From positions 1,263,001-1,327,000 of the forward strand of contig JALIRH010000100.1 in the NCBI GenBank assembly GCA_023055505.1: a stretch of DNA of 64,000 nucleotides, written 5' to 3'. Below the pieces are notes generated by a model. It searched no databases. It was given only the letters and a program-made list of their open reading frames with translations, and was not told the origin of the DNA. Shown here piece by piece: positions 23,051 to 35,010 of the stretch; position 1 is the stretch's first letter; each line of letters begins with the position of its first letter. The stretch comes from Callipepla californica brunnescens (lineage: Eukaryota; Chordata; Aves; Galliformes; Odontophoridae). A program made the position numbers and the translations under genes.

Positions 23051-26000
23051 GAGGCTATGGGGCAGCTATGGGGCGGCGATGAGGCAGACATGGGGCAGCT
23101 ATGGGGGAGCAGTGAGGCAGCTATGGGGAGGCTATGGGGCAGTAGTTGGGCAGCTATAGGGCGGCTATGGGGAAGCCATTGGGCAGCTATGGGGCAGTAG
23201 TGAAGCGGCTATGGGTCAGTAGTTTGGCAGCTATGACGAGGCTATGGGAAGGCCATGGGGAAGCGATGGGGCAGCTCTGAGGCAGACAAAATGTAGCTAT
23301 GGGGGAGCAGTGAGGCAGCTATGGGGTGGCTATGGGGCAGTAGTGGGGCAGCTATGGGGCAGCTATGAGGTAGCCATGGGGCAGCTATATGGGGAAGCAG
23401 CGAGGGAGCTATGGGGTAGCAGTGAGGCAGCTATGATGAGGCTATGGGGAGGCTATGGGGCAGCCACGGTGCAGCTATGGGGCAGCAGTGGGGCAGCTAT
23501 GGGCAGCAGTAAGGAAGCTATTGAGAAGGCTATGGGGGCAGCTATGGGGTGGCTATGGGGCAGCTATAGAGCGGCAATGTGGCAGTAGTGGGGCACCTAT
23601 AAGGCAGCTATGGGGCAGCAGTGGGACAGCTATGGGGCGGCTATTAGGCAGCCATGGGGTGGCAATGGGGCAGCAGTGAGGCAGCTATGGGGCGGCTATG
23701 GGGCTGAAGTGGGGCAGCTATGAGGAGTCTCTTGAGAGGCTATGGAGCAGCTATGGGGCAGCAGTGGGGTAGCAGGAGGAGACTATGGGGAGGCTATGAA
23801 GCAGGTATGGGGCAGCAGTGGGGCAGCTATGGGGCGACTATGGGGCAGCAGTTGAGCAGCTATGGGGCAGCCATGGGGCAGCTATGTGGCAGTAGTGAAA
23901 CAGCTATGGTGTAGCTATAAGCGAGCCTTGGGGCAGCAAGGGGCAGTAGTAAGGCAGCTATGGGGCAGCAGTGGGGCAGCTATGATGAGACTATGGGAAG
24001 GCCATGAGGAAGCTATGGGGCATCTCTGAGGCAGACAAAAAGTAGCTGTGGGGCTGCAGTGAGGCAGCTATGGGGCAGCTGTGGGGCAGCTATTGTGTAG
24101 CAGTGAGGCATCTATGAGGAGGCTATGGGGAGGATATGAGGCAGTTATGGGGCAGAAGTGAGGCAGCTATGGGGTGGCTATAGGGCAGCAGTGGGGCAGG
24201 TATGGGGCAACAAAGAGGCAGCCATGGGGCAGCAGTGGGGCAGCTTTGAGGCTACGGGGCGGCTATGGGGCAGTAGTGGGGTAGCTATGGGGCAGCAGTG
24301 AGGAAGCTAAGGGGAAGCAATGGGGCAGCTTTGAGGATGCTATTGGGAAGCCATGGGGCAGCAATGGGGCGGCTATGAGGCAGCGACGGGGAAGCTATGG
24401 GGCAGCAGTGAGGCAGGTATGGGGCAGTAGTAAGGCAGCTACGGGGCAGCAGTGGGGCAAATATGAGGAGGCTCTGAGGAAACTATGGGGCAGCTATGGG
24501 GCAGCAGTGAGGCAGTTATAGAACAGGTATGAGGCACTTATCAAGCAGCTATGGGTCAGCTATGAGGAGGCTATGGGGCAGATGTGGTGCAGCAGTGGGG
24601 CAGCTAAGGCAGCTATGGGGAGGCTATGGGGCAGCAGTGTGGGCAACTATGAGGAGACTATGGGGAGGCTATGAGGCAGCTATGGGGCAGTAGTCGGGCA
24701 GCTATTGGACGGCTATGAGGCAGCCATGGGGCAGCTATGGGGCAGCAGTGAGACAGCTATGGGGCAAGTATGGGGAGGCTATGGGGCAGCGACGGGGTGG
24801 CTATGGGGCAGTAGTGGGGCAGCTATGGTGAGGTTATGAGGCAGCCATGGGGTAGGTATGAGAAACCAGTGAGGCAGCTATGGGGCAGTAGTGGAGCAGC
24901 TATGAGGCAGCGGTGGGTCAGCTATGGGGTGGCTATGAGGCAGCAGTGGGTCAGCTATGGGGTGGCTATGAGGCAGCCATGGGGCAGCTATGGGACAGCA
25001 GTGGGGCAGCTATGAGGTAGCCATGGGGCACCTATGGGGAAGCAGCGAGGGAGCTATGGGGTAGCAGTGAGGCAGCTATGAGGAAGCTATGGGGAGGCTA
25101 TGGGGAGGCTATGGGGCAGATATGTAACGGCTATGAGGCAGCCACGGTGCAGTTATGGGGCAGCCACGGTGCAGCTATGGGGCAGCAGTAAGGAAGCTAC
25201 GAGAAGGCTATGGAGGCAGCTATCGGGTGGCTATGAGACAGCTATGGGGCAACTATGAGGCAGCCATAGGGCAGCTATGGTGCAGCAGTGAGGCAGCAAT
25301 TAGGCAGAAGTTGGGCAGATATGGGGCAGCAGTGAGGCAGCTATGAGGAGGCTATGGGGCAGCAGAGAGGCAGCTATGGGGCACGAGTGAGGCAGCTATG
25401 GGTTAGCTATGAGGAGGCCTTGAGGAGGCTATGGGGCAGATATGGGGCAGCAGTGGGGCAGCTAAGGCAGCTATGGGAAGGCTATGGGGCAGCAGTGTTG
25501 CAGCTATGAGGAGACTATGGGGAGGCTATGAGGCAGCTATGGGGCAGCAGTCGGGCAGATATAAGGCAGCTATTGGGAAGCAGTGGGGCAGCTATGGGGC
25601 GGCTATTAGGCAGCCTTTGGGCACCTATTGGGCAGCAGTGAGGCAGGTATGGGGCAGCTATGAGGACGTTATGGGGCAGCTATGGGGCAGCAGTGGGGCA
25701 GCAATAACGCAGTAGTGGGGCAGCTATGGGGCAGTAGTGGGGCAGCAATGAGGACGCTATAGGGAGACTATGGGGCATGTATGGAGCGGCTAGGAGGCAG
25801 CTATGGGGCAGGTATGAGGCAGCCATGGGGTGGCTGTGGGGCAGCAGTGAGGCAGCTATGAAGAGGCTATGGAAATGCTATAGGGCAGCAGTGGGGCAGC
25901 TACGGAGCGGCTATGAGGCAGCCATTTTGCATCTATGGGGCAGCAGTGGGGCAGCTACGAGGAAGCTATAGGGCAGCTATGGGACAGCAGTGGGGCAGCT

Positions 26001-26801
26001 ATGGTGCGGCTATGAGGCAGCCATGAGGCAGATATGGGGCAGCAGTGGGGCAGCTATGAGCAGGCTTTGGGGCGGCTGTGGAGCAGCAGTGGGGAAGCTA
26101 TGGGGCAGTAGTGGGGCAACTATAAGTTAGCAGTGGGGCAGCTATGGGGTGGCTATGGGGCAGCAGTGGGGCAGCTATGAGGAGGTTATGGGGCAGCCAT
26201 TGGCAGCTATGGGGCTGCAGTGAGGCAGCAATGGGGCAGCAGTGGGGCAGCTATGGGGCGGCTCTAAGGCAGCAGTGATGCAGATATTGGGCAGCTCTGA
26301 GGAGGCTATGAGGCCGCTATGAGGCAGTAGTGGGGCAGCTATGGGGCAGCAGTGGGGTGGCTATGTGGCAGCAATGGGGCAGCCATGGGGCAGGTATGGG
26401 GCTGCAGTGGGACAGCTATGAGGAGGCTATTGGGCAGGTATAGAGCGGCTATGTGGCAGTAGTCGGGCAGCTATTGGGCAGCTATTGGGAAGCCGTGGGG
26501 CAGCTATCGGGCGGCTATTATACAGCCATGGAGCAGCTATGGTGCAGCAGTGTTGCAGCTATGAGGAGGCTATGGGGAGGCTATGGAGCAGCTATGGGGC
26601 GGCTATCTGGTGGCTATGAGGCAGCTATCGGGCAGCTCTGAGGAGGCTATGGGGCCACTATGAGGCAGTAGTGGGGCAGCTATGGGGCAGCAGTGGGGTG
26701 GCTATGGGGTGGCAGCGGGGCAGCAGTGGGGCAGCCATGGGGCAGCTATGGGGCTGCAGTGGGGCAGCTATGAGGAGGCTATGGGGCAGCAGTGGGGCTG
26801 C
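23051..26801. repeat. 11-bp minisatellite (GGGGCAGCTAT), first block
   Basis: Tandem 11-bp units GGGGCAGCTAT and GGGGCAGCAGT with GAGGAGGCTAT variants. 33 bp equals 11 codons, so Met/Gly/Gln/Leu/Trp-rich open frames are artefacts. On the minus strand this lies immediately downstream of SGF29 exon 1, where intron 1 is expected. No exon-like unique sequence was found inside. Confidence 0.9.
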
Positions 26802-27136
26802 TGGTTTCCCCCCGCTTCTTTTGTTGGAGTCCTCGCCCCTTCCATGGTTGCCCACCAATGAGGACTGGCTGATCCCTCCCCCACATCGACGGCCCCGGAC
26901 CCACAACCCCGACCCCAGCCCCATAACCCCGACCCCACATCTGCAGCCCCAGCCCCATAACAGAGCCTTCAGACCCCTAACTGAGCACCCGGACTTAGAA
27001 CCGAGCATCGAGCCCCATTAGCCCCAACCCCAGCCCCACATCCCCGTCCCTCACCCAACTCCGCCCCACCCCACCCACACCCTATTCCCCCCTTCTCCCT
27101 CCGCCACCCCACTCCTCCCCCCCTCCCCTTTCCCAC
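26802..27136 (-). other. C-rich unique segment, start of SGF29 intron 1
   Basis: Non-array sequence between the minisatellite and SGF29 exon 1. It contains CCCCAGCCCCATAACCCCGACC-like repeats and the donor GTGGGA (27136-27131) that follows the exon. The stretch 26805-26880 is the least repetitive and includes CCACCAATGAGG. I see no SGF29 exon 2 in any minus frame. Confidence 0.6.
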
Positions 27137-27212
27137 CTGCGTGTGCGCGAGCAGCCGCTGTAGCTCCCCCAGGAGCTCCACGTTGCGCGACCTCCCCCCC
27201 CGCCAACGCCAT
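27137..27212 (-). pseudogene. SGF29: SGF29 first coding exon, one-base frameshift in a G run
   Basis: This is the N-terminal coding exon of SGF29, a chromatin-reader subunit of SAGA and ATAC whose N-terminal helix contacts the complex. The ATG at 27212-27210 has a strong context (GGCCATGG). The exon ends in CAG followed by a GTGGGA donor. The second frame reads S-R-N-V-E-L-L-G-E-L-Q-R-L-L-A-H-T-Q, which matches the human N-terminus in pattern (S-R-x-x-E-L-L-x-E-L-x-x-L) and in ending at T-Q. The coding length is 76 nt; the human equivalent is 75 nt (25 codons). The extra base falls in a run of eight C on the plus strand (27194-27201), so either the gene is frameshifted or the homopolymer is miscounted. 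The terminal exon is 20 kb away at 6553-6767 on the same strand. Confidence 0.82.
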
Positions 27213-27655
27213 GGCCGAACAGCCCCACCCCCACTGCGCGCGGCTCTGGGAATAGCACTACGCGTGCGCCGGTCCCGGAAGCCGGAAACGGAAGTCCCCC
27301 CCCCCCCCGCAGATGAACGGAGCGGTGGAGTACTATGGCGGCGGCGGGTGGCGGCGCCGCGGAAACCGCGGAAACCGCGCGTTGGAGCGGCGGCGGCGGC
27401 GGCGGCTCCGTTGCCGTGGGAACCGCGGAAACTGCGGAAACTGCGGAAACCGCGCGTTGGAGCGGCGGCGGCGGCGGCGGCTCCGTTGCCGCGGAAACCG
27501 CACGTTGGAGCGGCGGCGGCGGCTGTACGGGAGGCACTGTGAGCTTTGGGGGTGGGGCTGGGCAGGGGCAGCGGCAGCGGCAGCGGCAGCGGGGGAGGGG
27601 CGGGGCAGGATTCCGGGGCCGCGCGGCGCTCTCTTTTTTCCCCTAGCACTTGTAA
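27213..27655. promoter_or_regulatory. SGF29 CpG-island promoter with CGG repeats
   Basis: CpG-dense sequence upstream of SGF29 exon 1. ETS sites (CCGGAAG, CCGGAAA, CGGAAG) cluster at about 27269-27293, next to NRF1-like GCG/TGCGC palindromes (27254-27270). A run of 13 C follows at 27296-27308. Farther upstream, CGTTGGAGCGGCGGCGG-type units containing (CGG)n recur three times (about 27378, 27452 and 27500). Plus-strand frames from ATGs near 27313 and 27335 are open and reach a possible GTGAGC donor at about 27539, so a divergent transcript is possible, but I recognise no product. Confidence 0.65.
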
Positions 27656-30600
27656 CATCTATGAGGAGGCTATGGGGAGGATATGAGGCAGCTATGGGGT
27701 GGCTATGGGGCGGCTATGGGGCTGCAGTAAGGCAGGTATGGGGCAGAAATGAGGCAGCCACGGGGCAGCAGTGGGGCAGCTATGGGGCAGCTATGGGACA
27801 GAAGTGGGGCAGCTCTAAGGGTAGCCATGGGGCAGTTATGGGGCAAGAGTGGGGCAGGTATGGGGCGGCTATTAGGCAGCCATCAAGCAGCTATGAGGCA
27901 GTAGTGGGGCAGCTATGAGGAAGCAGTGATGGAGCTATGGAGTAGCAGTGAGGCAGCTATAAGGAGGCTATGGGAGGCTATGGGGCAGCTATGGTGCATC
28001 AGTGAGGAAGCTATGGGGCGGCTTTGGGGCAGCATTTTGGCAGCTATGGGGCAGCAGTGGGACAGCTATGAGGAGGCTATGGGGAAGCTATGTGGCAGCA
28101 GAGAGCTAGCTATGGGGCAGCTATGAGGAGGCTAAGGGGAGGCTATGGGGCAGCTATAGAGCGCCTATGTGGCAGTAGTTGGGCAGATATAAGGCAGCAG
28201 TGGGGCAGCTATGGGGCGGGAATTAGGCAGCCATGGGGCACGTATGGGGCAGCAGTGAGGTAGCTATGGGGCAGCTATGGGTCAGCTATGAGGAGGTTAT
28301 GGGGAGGCAATGGAGCAGCAGTGGGGCAGATATGGGACGGTTATTAAGAGGCTATGTGGCAGCTATGGGGCATTAGTGGGGCAGCTATGGGGAAGTAGTG
28401 GGGCAGATATGGGGCAGCAGTGAGGCAGCTATGGGGTAGCTATGAGAAAGCTATGGGGCAGCAGTGAGGAAGTAGTGAGGCAGCTATGAGAAGGCTGTGG
28501 GGAAGCTATGGGGCAGCTATGGGGCACCAGTGAGGCAGCTATGGGGCACCAGTGAGGCAGCTATAGGGAGGCTACGGGGCAGCAGTGAGGGAGTAGAGAG
28601 TCAAATATGGGGCATTAGTGCGGCAGCTATGGGGCATTAGTGGGGCAGTTATGAGGAGGCTATGGGGAGGCTATGGAGCAGCTATGGGGCAGCTATAGGG
28701 CAGCAGGGAGGTAGCAATGGGGCAGCAGTTGGGAAGCTATGATGAGGCTATGGTGAGTCTACGGGGCAGCTATGGTACACCAGTGAGGCAGCCATGGGGC
28801 AGCTATGGTACACCAGTGAGGCAGCCATGGGGCAGCTATGGGGCACCAATGGGACAGTTATGAGGAGGCTGTGGGGAAGCTATGGGGCAGCTATGGGGCA
28901 GCAATGAGGAGGGTATGGAGAGGCTATGGGGCAGCTATGGTGCAACAGTGAGGCAGCTATGGGGTAGCTTTGAGGAGGCTGTGGGGAGGATATGGGGTAG
29001 ATATGTGGCAACGGTGAGGTAGCTATGGGGAAGCTATGGGGCAGCAATGAGGGAGTAGTCGGTCAGCTATGGGGCATTAGTGCTGCAGCTATGGGGCCGA
29101 GTGGGGCAGTTAAGAGGAGGCTATGGGGAGGCTATGGGGCAGCTATCGGACAGCATTGAGCTAGCTTTAGAACAGCTATGAGGAGGCTATGGGGCAGATA
29201 TGGGGCAGCAGTCGGGCAGCTATGGGGCGGATATGGAGCAGCAGTGGGGCAGGTATGGGGCAGTAGTAAGACAGCTATGTGGCAGCAGTGGGGCAGATAT
29301 GAGGAGGCTATGAGGAGGCTATGGGGCGGCTATGAAGCAGCAGTGAGGCAGTTATGAGGCGGCTATGGGTCAGATATGTGGCAGCAGTGAAGCAGCTATG
29401 GTGCGGCTATAAGGCAGCCATGGGGCAGCTATGGGTTAGCAGTGAGTCAGCTATGGGGCAGCAGTTGGGCAGCTATGAGGAGGCTATGGGGCAGCTATGG
29501 AGCAGATTTGAAACAGCTTTGGGGCGGCTGTGGGGCAGTAGTTTGGCAGCTATGAGGCAGCAGTTGGGCAGCAGTTGGGGCAGTAGTGAGGCAGCTATGT
29601 GGCAGCTCAGGAGAGGCTATGGGGCAGCTATGGGGCATTAGTGGGGCAGCTATGGGGAAGTAGTGGGGCAGATATGGGGCAGCAGTGAGGCAGCTATGGG
29701 GTAGCTATTGGGCAGTAGTGGGGAAGCAGTGAGGCAGCTATGGGGCAGCAGTTGGGCAGCTATAAAGAGGCTATGGAGAGGCTGTGCGGCAGCTATGGTG
29801 CATCAGTGAGGAAGCTATGGGGCGTCTTTAGGGCAGCAGTTTGACAGCTATGAGGCAGTCACGGGGCAGCTATGGGACAGCAGTGGGACAGCTATGAGGA
29901 GGCTAGAGGGCAGCTATGGGGCAGCTATGAGGAGGCTATGGGGAGGCTATGGGGCAGGTATATAGTGGCTATGTGGCAGTAGTCGGGCAGATATAAGGCA
30001 TCAATGGGGCAGCAGTGGGGCAGCTATTGGGCGGCTATTAGGCAGCCATGGGGCGGCTATGGGGCAGCAGGGAGGTAGCAATGGGGCAGCAGTGGAGCAG
30101 CTATGATGAGGCTATGGCGAGGCTCTGGGGCAGCTATGGTGCACCAGTGAGGCAGCTATTGGGTAGCTATGAAGAGGCTGTGGGGAGGCTATGGGGCAGA
30201 TATGTGGCAACGTTGAGGTAGCTATTGAGAAGCTATGGGGCAGCAGTGAGGCAGTAGTGGGTCAGCTATGGGGCATTAGTGCTGCAGCTATGGGGCCGCA
30301 GTGGGGCATCTAAGAGGAAGCTATAGGGAGGCTATGGGGCAGCTATGGGGCAGCAGTGAGCTAGCTATAGAACAGCTATGAGGAGGCTATGGGGCAGCTA
30401 TGGAGCAGATTTGAAACAGCTTTGGGGCGGCTATGGGGCAGTAGTTTGGCAGCTATGAGGCAGCAGTTGGGCAGCTATGGGGCAGTAGTGAGGCAGCTAT
30501 GTGGCGGCTCAGGAGAGGCTATGGGGCAGCTATGGGGCATTAGTGGGGCAGCTATGGGGAAGTAGTGGGGCAGGTAAGGGGCAGAAGTGAGGCAGCTATG

Positions 30601-33197
30601 AGGTAGCTATGAGGAGGCTATGGGGCAGTAGTGGGGAAGCAGTGAGGCAGCTATGGGGCAGCAGTTGGGCAGCTATGAGGAGGCTATGGGGAGGCTATGG
30701 GGCAGCAGTGAGGCAGTTTTGGGGCACCAGTGAGGCAGCTATGGGGAGGCTACGGGGCAGCAGTCGGGCAGCTATGGGGCGGATATGGAGCAGCAGTGGG
30801 GCAGATATGAGGAGGCTATGAGGAGGCTATGGGGCAGCAGTGAGGCAGCTATGGGACAGGTATGAGGCACTTATCAAGCAGCTCTGGGGCAGCGGTGTGG
30901 CAGCTAAGAGGAGGCAATTGGGAGGCTATGGGGCAGCTATGAAGCAGCAGTGAGGCAGCTATGGGGCATCTATGGGGCAGCAGTGGGGCAACTATGAGGA
31001 GACTATGGGGAGGCTATGGGGCAGCTATTGGGCAGCAGTGAGGCAGCAATGAGGCAGCTATGAGGAGGCTATGGGAAGCCGATGAGGCAGCTATAGAGCG
31101 GCTATGGGGCAGTAGTGGGGCAGCTATTGGGCAGCTATTGGGAAGCAGTGGCAAGGATATCAGGCGGCTATTAGGCAGCCATTGGGCACCATGGGGCAGC
31201 AGTGAGGCAGCTATGGGACGGCTATGGGGAGGCTATGGGGCAGGTATGGGGCAGCAGTGGGGCAGCTATGGAGCAGATATCGAGAGGTTATGAGGCAGCT
31301 ATGGGGTGGCGATGAGGCAGACATAGGGAAGCTATGGTGGAGCAGGGAGGCAGCTATGGGGTGGCTATGGGGCAGCAGTGAGACAGCTATGGGGCAAGTA
31401 TGGGGAGGCTATGGGGCAGTAATGGGGCAGCAATGGGGCGGCTATGAGGCAGCCATGGGGTACGTCTGGGGCACCAGTGAGGCAGCTATGGGGAGGCTAT
31501 GGGGCAGCCATGGGGTACGTCTGGGGCACCAGTGAGGCAGCTAGGGGCAGCAGTGAGGCAGCTATGGGGAGGCTATGGGGCAGCAGTGAGGCAGTAGTGG
31601 GTCAGCTATGGGGCATAAGTGCTGCAGCTATGGGGCTGCAGTGGGGCAGCTAAGAGGAAGCTATGGGGAGGCTATGGGGCAGCTATTGTGCATCAGTGAG
31701 GAAGCTACGAGGCGGCAATGGGGCAGCAGTTTTGCAGTTATGAGGCAGCTATGGGGCAGCAGTGAGGCAGCTATGAGGAGACTATGGGGAGGCTATGGGG
31801 CAGAAGTGGGGCAGCTATGGGGTAGCCATGGGGCAGCCATCAAACGGCTATGGGGCAGCAGTGGGGCAGCTAAGAGGAGGCTATGGACCAGCTATGGGGC
31901 GGCTACAAGGCAGCCATGGGGCAACTATGGGGAAGCAGTGAGAGAGCTATGAGGAGGCTATGGGTAGGCTATAGGGCAGGTATTGGACAGCTATGAGGCA
32001 GCCATGGTGCAGCTATGGGGCAGCAGTGGGGCAGCAATGGGGCGGCTATTAGGCAGCCATGGGGTGGCAATGGGACACCAGTGAGACATCTATGGGGTGG
32101 ATATGTAGCAGCAGTGGGGCAGGTATGGGGCAGTAGTGGGGTAGCTATGAGGAGGCTACGGGGCAACTATGGGGCAGCAGAGAGGCAGCGATGGGACAGG
32201 TATGAGGAGGCTATGGGGAGACTACGGGGCAGCTATGAAGCTGCAGTGAGGCAGCTATGGGGCGGCTATGGGGAGGCTATGGGGCAGCTATGGAAAAGCT
32301 ATGAGGCAACCATGGGGCTGCAGTTGGGCAGCTCTGGGGCCGCATTGAGGAAGCTATGGGGCAGCTCCGAGGAGCCTATGCAGCAGCTATGGAGCGGCTA
32401 TGAGGCAGCTATGGGGCAGGTATGAGGCAGCCATGGGGCGGCTGTGGGGCAGCAGTGAGGCAGCTATGAAGAGGCTATGGGGAGGCTAAGGGGCAGCAGT
32501 GGGGCAGCTATGGGGCAGCTATGAGGCAGCCATTGGGCATCTAAGGGGCAGCAGTGGGGCAGCTATAAAGAGGCTATGGGGAGGCTATGGGGCAGCTATG
32601 GTGCATCAGTGAGGAAGCTATGGGGCGTCAATGGGGCAGCAGTTTGACAGCTATGAGGCAGCCACGGGGCAGCTATGGGGCAGCAGTGGGACAGCTATGA
32701 GGAGGCTATAGGGCAGCTATGGGGCAGCTCTGAGGAGGCTATGGGGAGGCTATGGAGCAGCTATGGGGCAGCAGTGAGGAAGCTATGGGGTGGCTATGGG
32801 GCGGCTATGAGGCAGCTATGGGGTAGCAGTGAGACAGCTATGAGGAGGCTACGGGGAGGCTATAGGGCAGTTATGGGGCGGGTATTAGACAGCCATGGGG
32901 CGGCTATGGGGCAGCAGGGAGGTAGCAATGGGGCAGCAGTGGGGCAGCTATGATGAGGCTATGGCGAGGCTCTGGGGCAGCTATGGTGCACCAGTGAGGC
33001 AGCTATTGGATAGCTGTGAGGAGGCTGTGGGGAGGCAGATATGCGGCAACGGTGAGGCAGCTATTGGGAAGCTATGGGGCAGCAGTGAGGCAGTAGTGGG
33101 TCAGCGATGGGGCAGCAGTGAGGCAGCTATGGGGCTGCAGTGGGGCATCTAAGAGGAAGCTATGGCGAGGCTATGGGGCAGCTATGGGGCAGCAATC
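27656..33197. repeat. 11-bp minisatellite (GGGGCAGCTAT), second block
   Basis: Same 11-bp family and same strand as 23051-26801, continuing upstream of the SGF29 promoter on its strand. Larger duplicated segments are visible: the sequence around 29460-29640 recurs near 30385-30560, and that around 30060-30290 near 32895-33110. It ends at a sharp junction inside the ERV2 RNase H region. No gene was seen. Confidence 0.9.
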
Positions 33198-33893
33198 GGG
33201 CTTTCCCACAAAGCGACACAATCCATCTGTGAACAGGGCGTATCTCTTTTCATCTTCTGTTAGTTCATTATATGGTGAGGCTTCTTTAGCACGTGACACC
33301 TCCTCTGCTGGTGTTGTTCCAAACTTTTTACCTTCAGGCCAGTCCATGATCACCTCCAGGATTCCTGAACGGTTGGGGTTCCCCATCCGAGCTCGCTGTG
33401 TAATCAGCGCAATCCACTTACTCCAAGTGGCATCAGTAGCATGATGGGTAGAGGGAACTGTTCCTTTAAACATCCAGTTCAGTACTGGCAGTCGAGGTGC
33501 CAGAAGGAGCTGCGTTTCAGTACCGATTACTTCAGAAGCAGCTCGAACCCCCTGATATGCGGCTAAGATCTCCTTCTCAGTTGGAGTGTAGCGCTCCTCA
33601 GACCCCCTGTATGCTCGACTCCAGAAACCAAGGGGTCGGCCTTGGGTCTCTCCAGAAGCTCTTTGCCACAAACTCCAAGTGGGACCTTCCTTTCCAGCAG
33701 CAGTGTAGAGGATGTTCTTTACATCCTGTCCCGTCCGCACTGGCCCCAGGGCCACGGCACGGGCTATCTCCTGCTTCATTTGCTCAAAAGCCTGCTGCTG
33801 CTCAGGGCCCCACACAAAATCATTCTTCTTCCAGAGGTCACCTGATAAAGGGGGCTCACAATGAGGCTGTAGTTTGGAACATGCAGTCTCCAA
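33198..33893 (-). pseudogene. pol: ERV2 pol: RT connection and start of RNase H, truncated
   Basis: Minus-strand frame downstream of RT. It carries the RT thumb/connection region (F-V-W-G-P-E-Q-Q-Q-A-F, G-F-W-S-R, Y-T-P-T-E-K-E-I) and the first RNase H motif L-F-T-D-G with its catalytic Asp. The frame then runs straight into the 11-bp minisatellite at about 33198, so the rest of RNase H, integrase, any env and the 3' LTR are gone. A one-base frameshift near 33840 separates it from the RT frame. The protein would be inactive. Confidence 0.85.
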
Positions 33894-34753
33894 AATCCCA
33901 CTACACCCAGAAAAGCTTGGCTCTCTGTCTTACTGGTGGGTGGAGACATGGCAGTAATTTTGTCAATCCCATCTGTTGGGATGTGACGACGTCCATCTTG
34001 CCACTTTATGCCTAGGAACTGAATTTCTTGTGCAGGTCCTTTCACTTTGCTTCGCTTAATAGCGAAGCCAGCTCGCAGGAGGATCTGTATTATTGTCTCT
34101 CCTTTCTTAAAAACTTCCTCTGCTGTATTGCCCCATACAGCAATATCATCGATGTACTGCAGATGCTCAGGAGCAGCACCCTGTTCCAATGCAGTTTGGA
34201 TCAACCCATGGCAAATGGTTGGGCTGTGCTTCCACCCCTGGGGCAAACGGTTCCAGGCGTACTGAACGCCTCTCCAGGTGAAGGCAAACTGTGGCCTGCA
34301 TTCTGTGGCCAAGGGAATTGAAAAGAAGGCGTTAGCAATGTCAATGGTGGCATACCACGTGGCTGCTTTTGACTCCAGTTCATACTGGAGTTGAAGCATG
34401 TCTGGCACAGCAGCACTCAGTGGAGGTGTGACTTCGTTCAGGCCACGGTAATCTACCGTCAACCTCCATTCTCCGTTGGCTTTACGCACTGGCCATATGG
34501 GGCTGTTAAACGGGGAGTGAGTTTTGCTGATCACTCCCTGGCTCTCTAGCTGACGAATCAGATGATGAATGGGGAGCAAGGAATCCCTGTTGGTGCGGTA
34601 CTGCCGTCTGTGCACCGTTTTTGTAGCAATTGGTACCTGTTGCTCCTCCACTTGTAGCAACCCCACAACAGATGGATCTTCTGACAGGCCAGGTAAAACA
34701 GATAGTTGCTTAATGCTATCTGTGTCCACAGTAGCTATTCCAAAAGCCCATCG
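33841..34753 (-). pseudogene. pol: ERV2 pol: reverse transcriptase
   Basis: RNA-dependent DNA polymerase of a minus-strand provirus. The fingers and palm are well preserved: V-D-Y-R-G-L-N, T-I-D-I-A-N-A-F-F (first catalytic Asp), L-P-Q-G-W, and Y-I-D-D at 34145-34156 with both catalytic Asp. An F-L-G-I-K-W motif follows. The frame is the same as protease upstream and is separated from it by a single TAG at about 34754-34756. The first listed codon is GTG, which makes sense only as part of a pro-pol polyprotein. The internal RT domain itself has no stop, so this provirus looks younger than ERV1 or ERV3. Confidence 0.9.
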
Positions 34754-35010
34754 CTACCCCTTGGGATCCTTAAAGTGCCCCCTTCTGAGATAGTCTATAC
34801 CAAGTATGCGTGGGGCCCCCTGTCCAATCACTATAAGATGCTTCTGCCAGTCTTTACCCGTGAGGCTTATTTCTGCCTCCAGCACAGACAATTCCTGAAA
34901 GCCGCCAGTCACTCCAGAGAGATGAATCAATTCTGCCCCTTTATAACTTGAAGGCGTTAGAGTACATTGTGCACCAGTATCCACCAGTGCCTCCTATTTC
35001 TGTGGGTTTG
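34754..35010 (-). pseudogene. pro: ERV2 protease
   Basis: Retroviral aspartic protease. The active-site motif V-D-T-G-A lies at about 34972-34984 and the C-terminal I-L-G-I-D-Y-L near 34790. A stop codon lies about four codons before the active-site motif and a TAG follows the domain, so the expected gag-pro-pol readthrough is interrupted. It is in frame with RT. The catalytic Asp is retained. Confidence 0.85.

Noticed and set aside
26658..27008. Minus-strand 116-codon frame next to SGF29 exon 1 as exon 2
   Set aside because: The residues do not resemble SGF29 exon 2, and most of the frame is minisatellite.
23051..33197. Many Met-Gly-Gln-Leu-Trp-rich open frames
   Set aside because: The 11-bp period keeps frames open (33 bp is 11 codons). 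Composition follows the repeat, and no splice or start context supports a gene.
2972..33197. CRISPR-like array of regular repeats
   Set aside because: Units are 8-11 bp, contiguous and degenerate without spacers, and the DNA is vertebrate.
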